From: Burkholderiales bacterium
GTDB taxonomy: Bacteria > Pseudomonadota > Gammaproteobacteria > Burkholderiales > Usitatibacteraceae
Direction of reading: 5' to 3'
Assembly (NCBI GenBank): GCA_017853245.1
Contig: JAFMJY010000010.1
Coordinates: 1-40,327, forward strand
DNA length: 40,327 nucleotides
Shown: positions 24,187-33,309 of the stretch, one piece after another
Layout of the letters: each line of letters opens with the position of its first letter
Position numbering within the stretch: the stretch's first letter is position 1
The notes under the pieces: model-generated
What the model was told of the DNA's origin: nothing
Seen by the model: the letters and a program-made list of their open reading frames with translations, nothing else
The model's database searches: none
Position numbers and translations under genes: made by a program

Positions 24187-24423
24187 CTATGCGATGAAGG
24201 CGTATTGGATGAACGAGGCCATGCGCGTCGCCTCTTCGATCACCGAGCCGGCGGCATAGCCTCCGGGGCCGGGGAACCAGGGACGCCACTGCCACACGAG
24301 GAAGTGCGCGACGATCGCGATCACGAGGAACACGATGAAGCTCGTCACGAACAGCGCGTGGAACTCCCGCGCTTCCCGGTCGCTGAGGCCCGACAAGGAC
24401 TGACTCTTTTCGCTATCTGCCAT
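24187..24423 (-). CDS. pufB: LH1 antenna beta polypeptide PufB
   Basis: This 78-residue chain has the LH1 beta core: [17 protein letters not shown] with H22, one membrane helix, the pigment ligand H40 and the aromatic motif [17 protein letters not shown]. About 22 residues follow this motif, so the C-terminus is longer than in Rhodobacter; the tail is mildly amphipathic. AAAAGGAGGT (24440-24431) seven bases from the ATG is one of the strongest ribosome-binding sites in the window, fitting high antenna output. The 165 bases between bchZ and pufB hold no pufQ-like gene and no obvious operator; a puf promoter may lie there or inside bchZ. Confidence 0.94.
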   Translation of the reverse strand: MADSEKSQSLSGLSDREAREFHALFVTSFIVFLVIAIVAHFLVWQWRPWFPGPGGYAAGSVIEEATRMASFIQYAFIA

Positions 24424-24588
24424 GGATGACACCTCCTTTTTGGCCTCTCGGCCGTTGACGCGCCACTCCCGCGCGACAGGGATTGCCGTGGCTGGCTGCA
24501 CCACTGCGATGACCACCATCCAACAAGGCCGGACGGATTTCCGGGGAGCGGTGCACGGGCGCACCCTCCCGCGATACAAGCCGGGCGC

Positions 24589-26043
24589 TCATACGGCAGC
24601 TCCGGCGGCGGCGGCGTGTGACGCCTCCACCCGTTGTGTGTCGACCTGCTCTTCGCCCGCTGCCCGGGCATCGCGCTCGATGCGATCGCGCAGCCGCTTG
24701 GCGGCCGAGATGCGCAGCAGAACGGGCTGCGCGTCGACGAGGGCATCGAAGCGCGCCTTCGCCTCGGGGGACCACGGGAGCTCCACGTGCGTCCGCGCGG
24801 GCGTGGCCTCGACCCGGTCCATCTCGCTCGCGAGGGGCAGGATGTGGAAGAGCGAATCGAAGAGGGCGTTGCAGTACTCCTGCACCACGTAGGTGGCGCC
24901 GGCGTAGCCCATGAATGGGGTGCCGGTGTGGCGGCGGATGATCGCGCCCGGGAATGAGGCCGGGATGTAGGCGCTGCGCGCGCCGCACTCGGCCGCGTAG
25001 AGCCGCTCGTTGTAGCTCCCGAACAGCACGGCAGGTGGTTTCTCCTTCACGAGCCGACGCACTTCCGCGTTGTCTGTCTTGGCACCGGCGAGCCGGGACA
25101 CGGCAAAGGCGCAGGGCAGGCCAAGCTCATCGGCAAGGAAATGCTTGAGCCCGCGGGTGTACGTTTCATTTGCCACCACCGCAAAGCTGGCGGTGCCGAA
25201 GAAGTCCTGGGTGACGCTGCGCCACAGATCCCACAAGGGCTTCAGCGTCGTGTGCTTCTCGCGCTCGATGAATGGCTCGGGATCCAGTCCCAGCAACTCG
25301 CCGAGGCTGCGCAGGAACAGCGTCGTGCTGTGCAGGCCGATCGGCGCCTGGAGGTAGGGCCGGTCGAGGGCCTCGCAGAGGGCTCGGCCGTATTCCCGGT
25401 ACAGGCAAATGTTGGCGTCCGCGTCGGCGAGCTTGCGCACGTCCGCCAGGTGCGAGCCAAGCGGGAACACCATGTTCACTTCCGCGCCAATGCCCTCGAC
25501 CAGGCGACGAATCTCGGCCACGTCGCTCGGCGTGTTGAACATGCCGTACGCCGGCCCGATCAAGTTCACCCGCGGCTTGGCTCCCTCGGGCCGCGGCGCC
25601 GGGGCGGGAACGGGCCCGCGCTTGTAGCCGTATTCAGTCCAGAGCCATTGCAGGGCGCGGTTGGCGCATTGCCACTGGTCCTCGTCGATGGTGCGCGGGA
25701 GGAACCGCTGGATGTTGGTGCCCTCCGGCGTGACCCCGCCGCCGATCATCTCGGCGATCGAGCCCGTGACCACGACTGCCGGCAAATCCGGGTCGAGCGT
25801 GGCGTGGGCGCGCTTCATGGCGCCCTCGGTGCCGTCTCGACCCAGCTGTTCTTCGGCGAGGCCCGTGACGACAATGGGCAGCTCGTGCGGCGGCAACGCG
25901 TCGGTGTAATGGAGAACCGACGTGACGGGCAGGTTCTCGCAGCCCACCGGGCCGTCAATGACGACCTGCAATCCCTTGATGGCGGTAAAGACGTAAACCG
26001 CCCCCCAATAGCCGCCCGCCCGGTCGTGGTCGAGAATCAGCAT
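24589..26043 (-). CDS. bchZ: Chlorophyllide reductase subunit Z, BchZ
   Basis: BchZ forms with BchY the catalytic component of chlorophyllide a oxidoreductase, the nitrogenase-like enzyme that reduces ring B and creates the bacteriochlorin system. The 484-residue protein has C35 in [10 protein letters not shown], the single cluster ligand contributed by this subunit. Other conserved blocks are [20 protein letters not shown] and [16 protein letters not shown]. The C-terminal 60 residues resemble the light-independent reductase tail and end in a variable Ala-rich stretch. Start and bchY stop overlap as TGATG. Confidence 0.97.
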   Translation of the reverse strand: MLILDHDRAGGYWGAVYVFTAIKGLQVVIDGPVGCENLPVTSVLHYTDALPPHELPIVVTGLAEEQLGRDGTEGAMKRAHATLDPDLPAVVVTGSIAEMIGGGVTPEGTNIQRFLPRTIDEDQWQCANRALQWLWTEYGYKRGPVPAPAPRPEGAKPRVNLIGPAYGMFNTPSDVAEIRRLVEGIGAEVNMVFPLGSHLADVRKLADADANICLYREYGRALCEALDRPYLQAPIGLHSTTLFLRSLGELLGLDPEPFIEREKHTTLKPLWDLWRSVTQDFFGTASFAVVANETYTRGLKHFLADELGLPCAFAVSRLAGAKTDNAEVRRLVKEKPPAVLFGSYNERLYAAECGARSAYIPASFPGAIIRRHTGTPFMGYAGATYVVQEYCNALFDSLFHILPLASEMDRVEATPARTHVELPWSPEAKARFDALVDAQPVLLRISAAKRLRDRIERDARAAGEEQVDTQRVEASHAAAAGAAV

Positions 26044-27569
26044 CAGATCATCTCCTCGGCCTTGCGCTTCTTGGCGAGCTTGATCACCTGGCGCTTGTAG
26101 TTCTCACGGAATTCGGGGCGGTCCTGCGGCACGTCCTGCCAGACGCCAGCGGCATGCCCATCGCCCACGCCCTCGAAGAAGGCCTTCATGGCGTCGAAGC
26201 GGCCTTTATTGGCAATCGCCGCGTTGATCACCTGCGCGAGCGAGCCCGCGCCAGCAACACCCATGAGCGGGCGCGCGGAAATGAGGTTGGTGAAATAGAG
26301 CCCCGGGATCGCCGCCTGTTTCGCCGCCTGCACCACGGGCGTCGTGCCAATGGCGAGGTCCGGCTGGTATTCATGCATTGCCGCGAGGTCTTGCTCGAGG
26401 CTGGCTCGGAACTGGACCGGCACGCCCTTCGCAGCGAGCCACTCGCGGTCCGCCTCGTTCCACGGCGTGCGCGGGCAGGCCGTGCCGACGTAGCGCACGT
26501 CCGCGCCGCTTTCGACGAGCAGACGGGCGACCAGCAATTCTGATCCTTCATAGCCGCTCAAGGTGATGCGGCCGCGCACCGGCATCTTGGCGAGCGCGCC
26601 ACGCACGGCCGGAAGAATTCGGTTCTTGGCCTCAGCGATTTGCGCAGCAGGAACGCCGACGGACTCCCCGATGGCCTGTAACCACGCTTCGGTGCCATCG
26701 TGGCCCACCGGGGCCGAGCCCACGACCTTGCGGCCTGCGGCCTCGAACTCGCGCACGCTTGCCGTGTAGAAGGGATGGATCGCGGCCACCGTTGCGCAAT
26801 CCAGCGCGGCATAAAGCTCGCGCCACTCGCGCGTCGGCACCACGGGCCCCGCCGCGAGGCCCAGGGGCTCCAGCATCATGCCGATGCCCATCGGGTCGGC
26901 CGGGAACATCTCGCCCAGCAACGTCACGGTCGGCTTGCTGCTGCGGCCGGCGCGGGGAGCTGCCACCGGGCCAGCCTCGGCTTCGTTGCGGGCATAGCGC
27001 AACATGGCGCCCGCCAGCACATCCTTGGCTTCCGCGTGCGTGGGAACGCCGAAGCCGGGGACGTCGATGCCGACGATGCGCACGCCGTTGATTTCCTTCG
27101 GCAGCAACTGCAGTGGCACGCCGCTCGCCGTCGGCACACAGAGGTTGGTCACGACGATGGCGTCGTAATCCTCAGGCTTCGCCAACGCGTGCACCGCCTC
27201 CCGGATGTCCTCGAACAGCTTGCCGGTCACCAGCGTCTCGGAGTTGAACGGCACGTAGCCCACCGTTCGACGGGCGCCGTAGAAATGGGACGTGAACGTC
27301 AGGCCATATACGCAGCAGGCCGAGCCCGAGAGCACGGTGGCGGTCCGGCGCATGCGGAGCCCGACGCGCAGCGACCCGAACGCCGGGCACATGGACTGCG
27401 GCTGGTCGTGCGGGCCCTGGGGGTAATCATTCGCAAACTGCGCCAGGACGTCGCTCTTGCCCGCCGATTTCGCGGCTGCAGCCAGCTCGTCGCGGCCGGC
27501 GTGGCAGCCCAGCCCGTCCGTCTTGAGGGCGGCGGGGTTGGCGATGAAGGTGTCGTCCGGGGGCGCCAT
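26043..27569 (-). CDS. bchY: Chlorophyllide reductase subunit Y, BchY
   Basis: BchY pairs with BchZ in chlorophyllide a reductase. The 508-residue protein carries C61 (SMCPAFGS), C86 (SGSACCVYG) and C144 ([10 protein letters not shown]), matching the three BchY cysteines that, with C35 of BchZ, hold the [4Fe-4S] cluster. [11 protein letters not shown] near residue 20 is also conserved in this family. The ATG at 27569 lies five bases beyond the bchX stop and has GTGGTCTAC rather than a clear purine-rich leader, so translation may depend on coupling. Confidence 0.96.
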   Translation of the reverse strand: MAPPDDTFIANPAALKTDGLGCHAGRDELAAAAKSAGKSDVLAQFANDYPQGPHDQPQSMCPAFGSLRVGLRMRRTATVLSGSACCVYGLTFTSHFYGARRTVGYVPFNSETLVTGKLFEDIREAVHALAKPEDYDAIVVTNLCVPTASGVPLQLLPKEINGVRIVGIDVPGFGVPTHAEAKDVLAGAMLRYARNEAEAGPVAAPRAGRSSKPTVTLLGEMFPADPMGIGMMLEPLGLAAGPVVPTREWRELYAALDCATVAAIHPFYTASVREFEAAGRKVVGSAPVGHDGTEAWLQAIGESVGVPAAQIAEAKNRILPAVRGALAKMPVRGRITLSGYEGSELLVARLLVESGADVRYVGTACPRTPWNEADREWLAAKGVPVQFRASLEQDLAAMHEYQPDLAIGTTPVVQAAKQAAIPGLYFTNLISARPLMGVAGAGSLAQVINAAIANKGRFDAMKAFFEGVGDGHAAGVWQDVPQDRPEFRENYKRQVIKLAKKRKAEEMI

Positions 27570-27573
27570 GGGG

Positions 27574-28590
27574 TCAGGCGTTGTCGTAGACCACTTCGAG
27601 CGAGGGCTTCACCACTTCCTCGCGGCCCATCATGTCGGCCATGGTGGCGGGCTGGAGCACCACGTCGCGCCCGACGGTGTCGCCACTGAAGAGGCCGAGC
27701 AGCTGGTCCTGGGAGAGCGGCGTCGGGCGCACGGGCGGAGCCTCGGCGACGTTGGTCGCCAGGGCCGCAAACAACGGGCCCCACTGCCCCTCGGGACGGC
27801 CGATGATTTCGTAGGCCGCGCTCTTGCGACGGATGTCTTCGTTGGCAGGGATCGCCGCGAGCACGGGAATGCCCGCCTTCTTCGCAAAGGCTTGGGCCTC
27901 GCCGGTGCCGTCATCCTTGTTGATAAGAATGCCCGCCACGCCCACGTTGCCACCGAGCTTGCGGAAGTACTCCACCGCGGAGCAGACGTTGTTGGCGACG
28001 TAGAGGGACTGCAGGTCGTTCGAGCCGACCACGATCACCTTCTGGCACATGTCGCGGGCGATCGGCAGGCCGAAGCCGCCGCAGACCACGTCGCCCAGGA
28101 AATCCAGCAGCACGTAGTCGAAGCCCCAGTCGTGGAAGCCCAGCTTCTCGAGCAGCTCGAAGCCGTGGATGATTCCGCGCCCGCCACAGCCCCGGCCGAC
28201 TTCGGGCCCGCCGAGCTCCATGGCGTAGACGCCATCGCGCTTGAAGCAGACGTCGCTGATGGTGACGCTCTCGCCGGCGAGTTTCTTGCGGGAGGACGTT
28301 TCAATGATCGTGGGGCAGCTGCGGCCGCCGAAGAGCAGCGCCGTGGTGTCGCTCTTGGGGTCACAGCCGATGAGCAGCACCCGCTTGCCCTGCTGCGCCA
28401 GCATGTAGGACAGGTTGGCGAGCGAGAAGCTCTTGCCGATGCCGCCCTTGCCATAGATGGCGATGATCTGGGTCTTGCTGGTGACCGGGCCGGTGGCCAC
28501 GGAGGGGGGCTCCTGGGCCGCCTCTGTGCGCAGGAGGTCCTTCAGGGCGAACTGGACGGCAGCGGCAGGCGCCGGGCGGGCGTCACTCAT
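27574..28590 (-). CDS. bchX: Chlorophyllide reductase iron protein BchX
   Basis: BchX is the NifH-like ATPase that passes electrons to BchY-BchZ. The 338-residue product has the P-loop GKGGIGKS (47-54), the segment CDPKSDTT (76-83), and cluster cysteines C135 (GRGCGGRG) and C170 (DVVCGGFG). The start MSDARPAPAAAVQFALKDLL overlaps the bchC stop as ATGA; the longer open frame upstream lies inside bchC. BchX and BchL (12138) are paralogues serving the two consecutive reductases of the pathway. Confidence 0.97.
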   Translation of the reverse strand: MSDARPAPAAAVQFALKDLLRTEAAQEPPSVATGPVTSKTQIIAIYGKGGIGKSFSLANLSYMLAQQGKRVLLIGCDPKSDTTALLFGGRSCPTIIETSSRKKLAGESVTISDVCFKRDGVYAMELGGPEVGRGCGGRGIIHGFELLEKLGFHDWGFDYVLLDFLGDVVCGGFGLPIARDMCQKVIVVGSNDLQSLYVANNVCSAVEYFRKLGGNVGVAGILINKDDGTGEAQAFAKKAGIPVLAAIPANEDIRRKSAAYEIIGRPEGQWGPLFAALATNVAEAPPVRPTPLSQDQLLGLFSGDTVGRDVVLQPATMADMMGREEVVKPSLEVVYDNA

Positions 28591-29525
28591 GGGGCAGACC
28601 TCCAGTCGAGAATCATCTTGAGACAGTTGGGATCGGTGAATGCCGTCTGGTACGCGCGTGGCGCATCGCCCGCGGGTTCCCGGTGCGTGATCAATCCGTC
28701 GAGGCTCAGCGCGCCGGATTCGGCGAGCCGAGACACGGCCTCGAGGTCCGAATCGCGCCACTGGGCAGCGATGCGCAAGCGTGCCTCGCGCATGAACGCG
28801 GGCGCGAAAGCGAACTGAATGGGCGCGTCGTAGAAGCCCGCGAGCACGACTTCGCCACCGGGGGCAAGGCGCGCGATCAGGCTATCGAGGAGCGACGCGT
28901 CACCGCTCACGTCGCACATCACCGGGTACATGCGGCGCGAGTCGGCTGCGGGATCGGTCACGTCGTAGCCCTGGGCCCCTTCACGCCGGGCGGGCTCTCT
29001 TTCCCATACCGTGGGTGGTTCCGCGCCCAACGCCACGGTGATGCGTGCAATGAGGCGGCCCAGGACACCGTGGCCCACGATGAGTTGCGGCGGCGCCTTG
29101 CCATCCGCGATGGCGTGGTGCGCCGTGGCGGCCAAGGCCAGCAGGACGCCCTTCTCACCCAACCGCTCCGAGACGGGCACGACGCGCGAGTGAGGAACGA
29201 CCAGGCGTGAGGCAGCGCCCCCGAAGAGGCCGCGCACGTCACCGAAGCATCGCGCGCCGGGGACGAACACCCGCTCGCCCACCCGTCGCTTCGTAGCAGG
29301 GCCCGCCATGGCGATCCGCCCGACCGTCTCGTAGCCCGGAACCAACGGATACCCCATGCCCGGAAACGCGGGCATCGACCCGCTCCACAGCAAGCGCTCG
29401 GTGCCCGTGCTGATGCCGCTCCATTCGACATCCACGACGACGTCCTCTTCGCCGGCGTTGGCGAGCGGCAAGCGACTGAGAACCAGTTCGCGAGGCCTTT
29501 CCAGGACGACTGCCGTAGCTTCCAT
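28587..29525 (-). CDS. bchC: Bacteriochlorophyllide dehydrogenase BchC
   Basis: BchC oxidises the 3-hydroxyethyl group of bacteriochlorophyllide to the acetyl group. The 312-residue protein belongs to the medium-chain dehydrogenase family: an early GISTGTERLLWSG segment, PLVPGYETVGR (about 58-68), and a cofactor-binding region around LIVGHGVLGRLIAR. The ATG at 29525 (MEATAVVLERPREL) is preferred over an in-frame ATG 17 codons upstream, which would put the coding region into the operator region. It heads the bchCXYZ-puf-puc series, with its own promoter under two PpsR-type sites. Confidence 0.95.
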   Translation of the reverse strand: MEATAVVLERPRELVLSRLPLANAGEEDVVVDVEWSGISTGTERLLWSGSMPAFPGMGYPLVPGYETVGRIAMAGPATKRRVGERVFVPGARCFGDVRGLFGGAASRLVVPHSRVVPVSERLGEKGVLLALAATAHHAIADGKAPPQLIVGHGVLGRLIARITVALGAEPPTVWEREPARREGAQGYDVTDPAADSRRMYPVMCDVSGDASLLDSLIARLAPGGEVVLAGFYDAPIQFAFAPAFMREARLRIAAQWRDSDLEAVSRLAESGALSLDGLITHREPAGDAPRAYQTAFTDPNCLKMILDWRSAP

Positions 29526-29591
29526 GCATCCCCTTGAATGCAACCGACGCCCGGCGCGGACCTCCGCGCGGGCCACCCGGAATACGGGTCT

Positions 29592-29609
29592 TGTCAGTTT
29601 AGACTGACA
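29592..29609. promoter_or_regulatory. PpsR operator A upstream of bchC
   Basis: TGTCAGTTTAGACTGACA is an exact TGT-N12-ACA site with perfect seven-base inverted arms (TGTCAGT/ACTGACA). It covers the predicted -10 box of bchC and lies exactly eight bases from operator B. Confidence 0.88.
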
Positions 29610-29623
29610 TTAGCAAATGTCAA
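29596..29623 (-). promoter_or_regulatory. Predicted sigma-70 promoter of bchC
   Basis: On the minus strand, TTGACA (29623-29618) is followed after 16 bases by TAAACT (29601-29596), which matches four of six -10 consensus bases. Transcription would begin about 65 bases before the bchC ATG. Operator B covers the -35 and operator A covers the -10, matching the classic bchC promoter arrangement in Rhodobacter. Confidence 0.6.
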
Positions 29624-29635
29624 TTCCATGTTACG
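29618..29635. promoter_or_regulatory. PpsR operator B upstream of bchC
   Basis: TGTCAATTCCATGTTACG fits TGT-N12-ACA except for the final base, the same deviation as operator 1 at aerR/bchF. The eight-base spacing from operator A equals the spacing across which CrtJ/PpsR binds cooperatively at the Rhodobacter bchC promoter. Confidence 0.72.
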
Positions 29636-29636
29636 G

Positions 29637-30779
29637 CTAGTGGGTCTGGCGGGTTGACACCAGAACCCCGGTCTGGAGAGGCAACCGGGTCGGCAGGGAT
29701 CGCGTGCCCGTGAACCCCGCCCCCCCGAGCAGCGCCTGCAGCGACTCGCGCGACCGCGGGCGACCATGGCCCATGGCCAGCAAATAAAAGCCGAAATACG
29801 CATCTCCGGTGGTTTCAGCACCGGGCGCCTCCGCCATCGGCTCAGCCACCAGCAGAACCCCGCCGGGCGGGAGGACGTCGTAGGCTGCCCGGAACAGCCG
29901 GCGGACCACGTCGTCGTCGTGGTCATGCACCACCCGGACGAGGCTGATGATGTCGGCGCCACCGGGAAGGGGATCGGCCTGAAAGCTGCCTCCCACGGCG
30001 GCTGCACGGGCGCCCAGCCCCGCGTCCCTGAAGCGGTCGCTTGCGAGGCGAGCGACGGCAGGCAGGTCGAAGAGCGTCACGCGCAGGTTCGGGTGTCGCT
30101 TTGCCACCGCTGCCAGGAAAGTGCCGTCGCCGCCGCCGACGTCGAGCAGGTGTCGGTGGCCCCCAAACGGGTAGGCGGCAAGAATCTCCTCGGTGACCAG
30201 GGGCTGTGTGGCAGACATGAGCCGGGTGTAGGCCGCCACCCGCTCGTCCGGGAGCGAGGCTTCCCCCGGGTCGCCGTAGGGCCAGAAGTCCGCCAGCCGC
30301 GTCCGACGACCCTCCCCCCGCAGCAGGGCGACCGGGTCACCCAGGTCGGCGTACACCGCGGCGTGATGCTCGACCATCGCCGACACGGCGGCGTTGTCGA
30401 CCATCGCGGCGCCAAGTGGCCCCAAGCCATACGACTCGGCCCGTCGCCGCTCCACCAACCGAAGCGAAACGGCAGCCCGCAACAACCGCTCGGTAGCCTC
30501 CCGGGGGAGCCCCAGCTTCGGGGCCAGCGCCTCGAGCGGGAGCGGGCCTGCCGCCAGATGATCGAAGACTTGCAGGCGGACGCAGGCGAGCAGGACCTGG
30601 GAGTAGACGAAGCCGGCGCAAAGGTCGAATAGCGCCCGGGCCCGGCGGCGAGCGATGGGCCGCGTGAGGGGGAAGGCCGCAGCCCAATTGCGGAATGCGG
30701 GCTGGGTCAGGAGCCGGTCGCGGAATCCGGGCCAGCCTCCGGAAAACAGGGTCACGGGGTGACGGAGCGTCCCTGCCAT
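29637..30779 (-). CDS. crtF: Hydroxyneurosporene/demethylspheroidene O-methyltransferase CrtF
   Basis: CrtF adds the methyl group to the 1-hydroxy end of acyclic carotenoids, giving methoxy carotenoids of the spheroidene or spirilloxanthin type. The 380-residue protein has the N-terminal dimerisation region of plant-type O-methyltransferases (FDLCAGFVYSQVLLACVRLQ, 51-70) and the SAM-binding loop LLDVGGGDGTFL (211-222). LVRVVHDHDDD carries the conserved His-Asp pair region of the family. It begins 19 bases after crtE, and its stop lies beside PpsR operator B of bchC, so crtEF mRNA can read into bchC. Confidence 0.94.
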   Translation of the reverse strand: MAGTLRHPVTLFSGGWPGFRDRLLTQPAFRNWAAAFPLTRPIARRRARALFDLCAGFVYSQVLLACVRLQVFDHLAAGPLPLEALAPKLGLPREATERLLRAAVSLRLVERRRAESYGLGPLGAAMVDNAAVSAMVEHHAAVYADLGDPVALLRGEGRRTRLADFWPYGDPGEASLPDERVAAYTRLMSATQPLVTEEILAAYPFGGHRHLLDVGGGDGTFLAAVAKRHPNLRVTLFDLPAVARLASDRFRDAGLGARAAAVGGSFQADPLPGGADIISLVRVVHDHDDDVVRRLFRAAYDVLPPGGVLLVAEPMAEAPGAETTGDAYFGFYLLAMGHGRPRSRESLQALLGGAGFTGTRSLPTRLPLQTGVLVSTRQTH

Positions 30780-30798
30780 GCCCCGGGATGGGCCGGGT

Positions 30799-31668
30799 TC
30801 AGGCGGCCCTCAGCGCGACGCCCGCCGGGAGCAGCCCCCGCGCCTCAGTAAGCACGTGCTCACGTAATTGCTCGGCGCCCGGACAAGGTGGAATGGCCGC
30901 GAGCGTGCCTGCCAGCAGTGACTCGAGCTTGCTCACGGCCCCGTCCAGGCCATACTCCCCGGCCCCATTGGGGCGGCCATGGGCCGCGTCCTGCCCGACA
31001 GGCTTGCCGAGCAGCGCGGGGTCGCCCACCACGTCCCGGATGTCGTCGGCCATTTGATAGGCCTCCCCGAGGCGATCCCCCAGGAGCCGCCAGGGCTCGG
31101 GGCTCGCCCCCGCCGCTGCCGCGCCGGCTTCTGTCGCGGCGGCGAACAACGCCCCGGTCTTGGCCCGCTGGTATTGGCTTAGTGTGACGAAAGGCTCGCA
31201 TTCCCACGCCTGCCCCGCGACGATCCCGTGCGGCGTCCCGACGGAGCGGGTCACCACCGCCATCAGCGGGGCGAGCCTGTCAGGACGGCTCCGGCAAGCC
31301 TGCGCGAGGGCCTGAAAGGCGAGCACGATCAGCCCATCACCGCCGAGGACCGCCAGCCGTTCCCCGAACGCCTTGTGCACAGCGGGCTTCCCCCGCCGAG
31401 TCGCCGCGTCGTCGAAACAGGGCAAGTCGTCGTGGACCAGGGAGGCGCAGTGGAGCATCTCGATCGCGATGGCTGCGCCGTCGGCCACGGCGGGCGCATC
31501 GTCCCCGCAGGCCCGCGCCACGGCGAGGCACAGGCGCGGTCGGATTCGGGCTCCCCCGGGGAAAACGGCGTAACGGATCGCCTCGCCCAAACGGGGTGGG
31601 CCGTCGGAGGCCTGGGGTCCGGCGAGAAAGGTCGACAAGGCCTGTTCGATTCGTTGCAAGTCGCTCAT
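30799..31668 (-). CDS. crtE: Geranylgeranyl diphosphate synthase CrtE
   Basis: CrtE makes the C20 precursor for carotenoids and for the bacteriochlorophyll tail. The 289-residue protein has the first Asp-rich motif DDLPCFDD (80-87) and the second, DDIRDVVGD, in the C-terminal half, with GGKR-type residues replaced by GGARIRP near residue 38. The ATG at 31668 is chosen because MSDLQRIEQALSTFL is a normal family start and AAAGGA precedes it; the open frame further upstream crosses the divergent crtD. The control region shared with crtD holds two exact PpsR-type sites. Confidence 0.95.
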   Translation of the reverse strand: MSDLQRIEQALSTFLAGPQASDGPPRLGEAIRYAVFPGGARIRPRLCLAVARACGDDAPAVADGAAIAIEMLHCASLVHDDLPCFDDAATRRGKPAVHKAFGERLAVLGGDGLIVLAFQALAQACRSRPDRLAPLMAVVTRSVGTPHGIVAGQAWECEPFVTLSQYQRAKTGALFAAATEAGAAAAGASPEPWRLLGDRLGEAYQMADDIRDVVGDPALLGKPVGQDAAHGRPNGAGEYGLDGAVSKLESLLAGTLAAIPPCPGAEQLREHVLTEARGLLPAGVALRAA

Positions 31669-31690
31669 GGGATCCTTTCCGCAGTGCCTT

Positions 31691-31708
31691 TGTAATCTTA
31701 AAAGGACA
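31691..31708. promoter_or_regulatory. PpsR operator A, crtE/crtD region
   Basis: TGTAATCTTAAAAGGACA is an exact TGT-N12-ACA sequence in the 103-base divergent gap. Its inner bases are less symmetrical than those at bchC. Confidence 0.7.
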
Positions 31709-31715
31709 CTATATG

Positions 31716-31733
31716 TGTCAGCTAATATAGACA
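31716..31733. promoter_or_regulatory. PpsR operator B, crtE/crtD region
   Basis: TGTCAGCTAATATAGACA is an exact TGT-N12-ACA site. It is seven bases from operator A, so the pair resembles the cooperative twin sites upstream of bchC. Convincing -35/-10 pairs for crtE or crtD could not be fixed by eye in this AT-rich gap. Confidence 0.8.
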
Positions 31734-31771
31734 TATGGCCCGAGAGGGTCAATCGGAAGGGGCCGAGCCGA

Positions 31772-33274
31772 GTGGCGAAAACGCGGGTGGTGATCACTGG
31801 CGCAGGAATGGGCGGCTTGGCCGCCGCGATCCACCTCGCGTCCAAAGGAGCCGAGGTCACGGTCTGCGAGCGCGCGCCGACTCCCGGCGGAAAAATGCGG
31901 CAAGTCTCGGTTGGGGGGGCCATGATCGACGCGGGGCCCACCGTCCTCACACTCAAAGGCGTATTCGAGTCGCTCTTCGACGACGCGGGCGAGACGCTCA
32001 GCCACCACGTCCGCCTGCTGCCCTGCTCGACCCTCGCCCGGCACGCCTGGAGCGAGTCCGCGCGGCTCGACCTGCATGCGGACCGCGCTGCGTCAGCCGA
32101 CGCCATTGCCCGGTTTGCGGGGCCTTCCGAAGCGGCGCGTTACCTCGGCTTCTGCCGCGACGCGGCGCGAACCTGGCGCGCGCTCGAGGGGCCGTTCATT
32201 CGCCAGCCTCACCCGAGCCTCAAGCGGCTGCTCCTCTCCTCCGGCGCTTCAGGCTGGTGGGCCCTCGGGCGCGCCAACCCGTTCGCCTCGATGTGGCGCG
32301 CGCTCGGCAGGCACTTTCGCGATGCTCGCCTGCAGCAACTCTTCGGGCGCTACGCCACCTATTGCGGCTCGTCGCCTTTCCACGCGCCGGCCACGCTCAC
32401 GCTGGTCGCGCACGTCGAGCAAAGCGGCGTGTGGCTCGTGGAAGGGGGCATGTACCGCCTGGCCGAAGCCATGGCTGAGCTGGCCGAGCGCCAAGGCGCC
32501 ACGCTGCGGTTGTCGACCGAAATCCGCTCCGTCGACGCGCCGCGGGGCCACGTCCGCGGCGTCACGTTGGCCTCCGGTGAGCAACTCCCCGCCGAGGCGG
32601 TGATCCTGAATGCGGACGCGAGCGGCGTGGCGGCAGGGCTCCTGGGCGTTGCGGCAGCCCAGGCGGTCACGCTGCCCCCGCGACGCGAGCGCTCCCTTTC
32701 CGCGGTGACGTGGAACCTCGTGGCTCGCACGAAGGGCCTCGCGCTGCATCGGCACACCGTGTTCTTCTCCCGGGATTACAAGGCGGAATTCGACGCGCTG
32801 TTCGAGCGACGCGAAGTGCCCCCCGACCCGACGGTCTACGTGTGCGCGCAGGACCGCGGCGACGAGCCGGGGCCATCGCCCGACGAGCCCGAGCGGCTGT
32901 TGTGCCTCGTCAATGCGCCGGCCGACGGCGATACCCCGGGGCGCGACCCGGCGCGGGCCGCTCGCAGCGAGGCCGCCGCGTTCGCGCAACTCGAGCGCTG
33001 CGGGCTTCAGGTCGAGCGCGACCCGCGGTCCATGCACGTGACGACGCCGCACGACTTCGAGGGGCGTTTCCCGGGAAGTGGCGGGGCCCTGTACGGCATG
33101 GCGTCCCACGGTTGGCGCTCGGCCTTTCAGCGGCCCGGTTGCCGCACGCGGCTGCCCGGCCTGTACCTCGCAGGGGGCAGCGCGCACCCCGGGCCGGGCG
33201 TGCCCATGGCGGCGCTCTCGGGGCGCATGGCGGCGGAGGCCGTGCTATCGGACCTCGCTTCGACACGCCGGTAG
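31772..33274 (+). CDS. crtD: 1-hydroxycarotenoid 3,4-desaturase CrtD
   Basis: CrtD introduces the C3,4 double bond into 1-hydroxy carotenoids before CrtF acts. The 500-residue product starts with GTG at 31772 (VAKTRVVITGAGMGGLAAAI); AAGGGG lies about nine bases upstream, and no ATG fits. It has the FAD-binding loop GAGMGG near residue 10, followed by the acidic end VTVCERAPTPGGKM, and the C-terminal phytoene-desaturase-type motif LYLAGGSAHPGPGVPMAALSG. CrtI at 39240 is a relative, but lacks the crtC neighbour. The end overlaps the frame of crtC. Confidence 0.93.
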   Translation: MAKTRVVITGAGMGGLAAAIHLASKGAEVTVCERAPTPGGKMRQVSVGGAMIDAGPTVLTLKGVFESLFDDAGETLSHHVRLLPCSTLARHAWSESARLDLHADRAASADAIARFAGPSEAARYLGFCRDAARTWRALEGPFIRQPHPSLKRLLLSSGASGWWALGRANPFASMWRALGRHFRDARLQQLFGRYATYCGSSPFHAPATLTLVAHVEQSGVWLVEGGMYRLAEAMAELAERQGATLRLSTEIRSVDAPRGHVRGVTLASGEQLPAEAVILNADASGVAAGLLGVAAAQAVTLPPRRERSLSAVTWNLVARTKGLALHRHTVFFSRDYKAEFDALFERREVPPDPTVYVCAQDRGDEPGPSPDEPERLLCLVNAPADGDTPGRDPARAARSEAAAFAQLERCGLQVERDPRSMHVTTPHDFEGRFPGSGGALYGMASHGWRSAFQRPGCRTRLPGLYLAGGSAHPGPGVPMAALSGRMAAEAVLSDLASTRR

Positions 33275-33309
33275 CGCCGGGCGGCTACGCCTGGTGGTAC
33301 GTCGACGCC

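Noticed and set aside
24424-24588. A pufQ-like gene or PpsR site before pufB
   Set aside because: No reading frame on the minus strand resembles PufQ, and no TGT-N12-ACA match was found; only the pufB ribosome site is clear.
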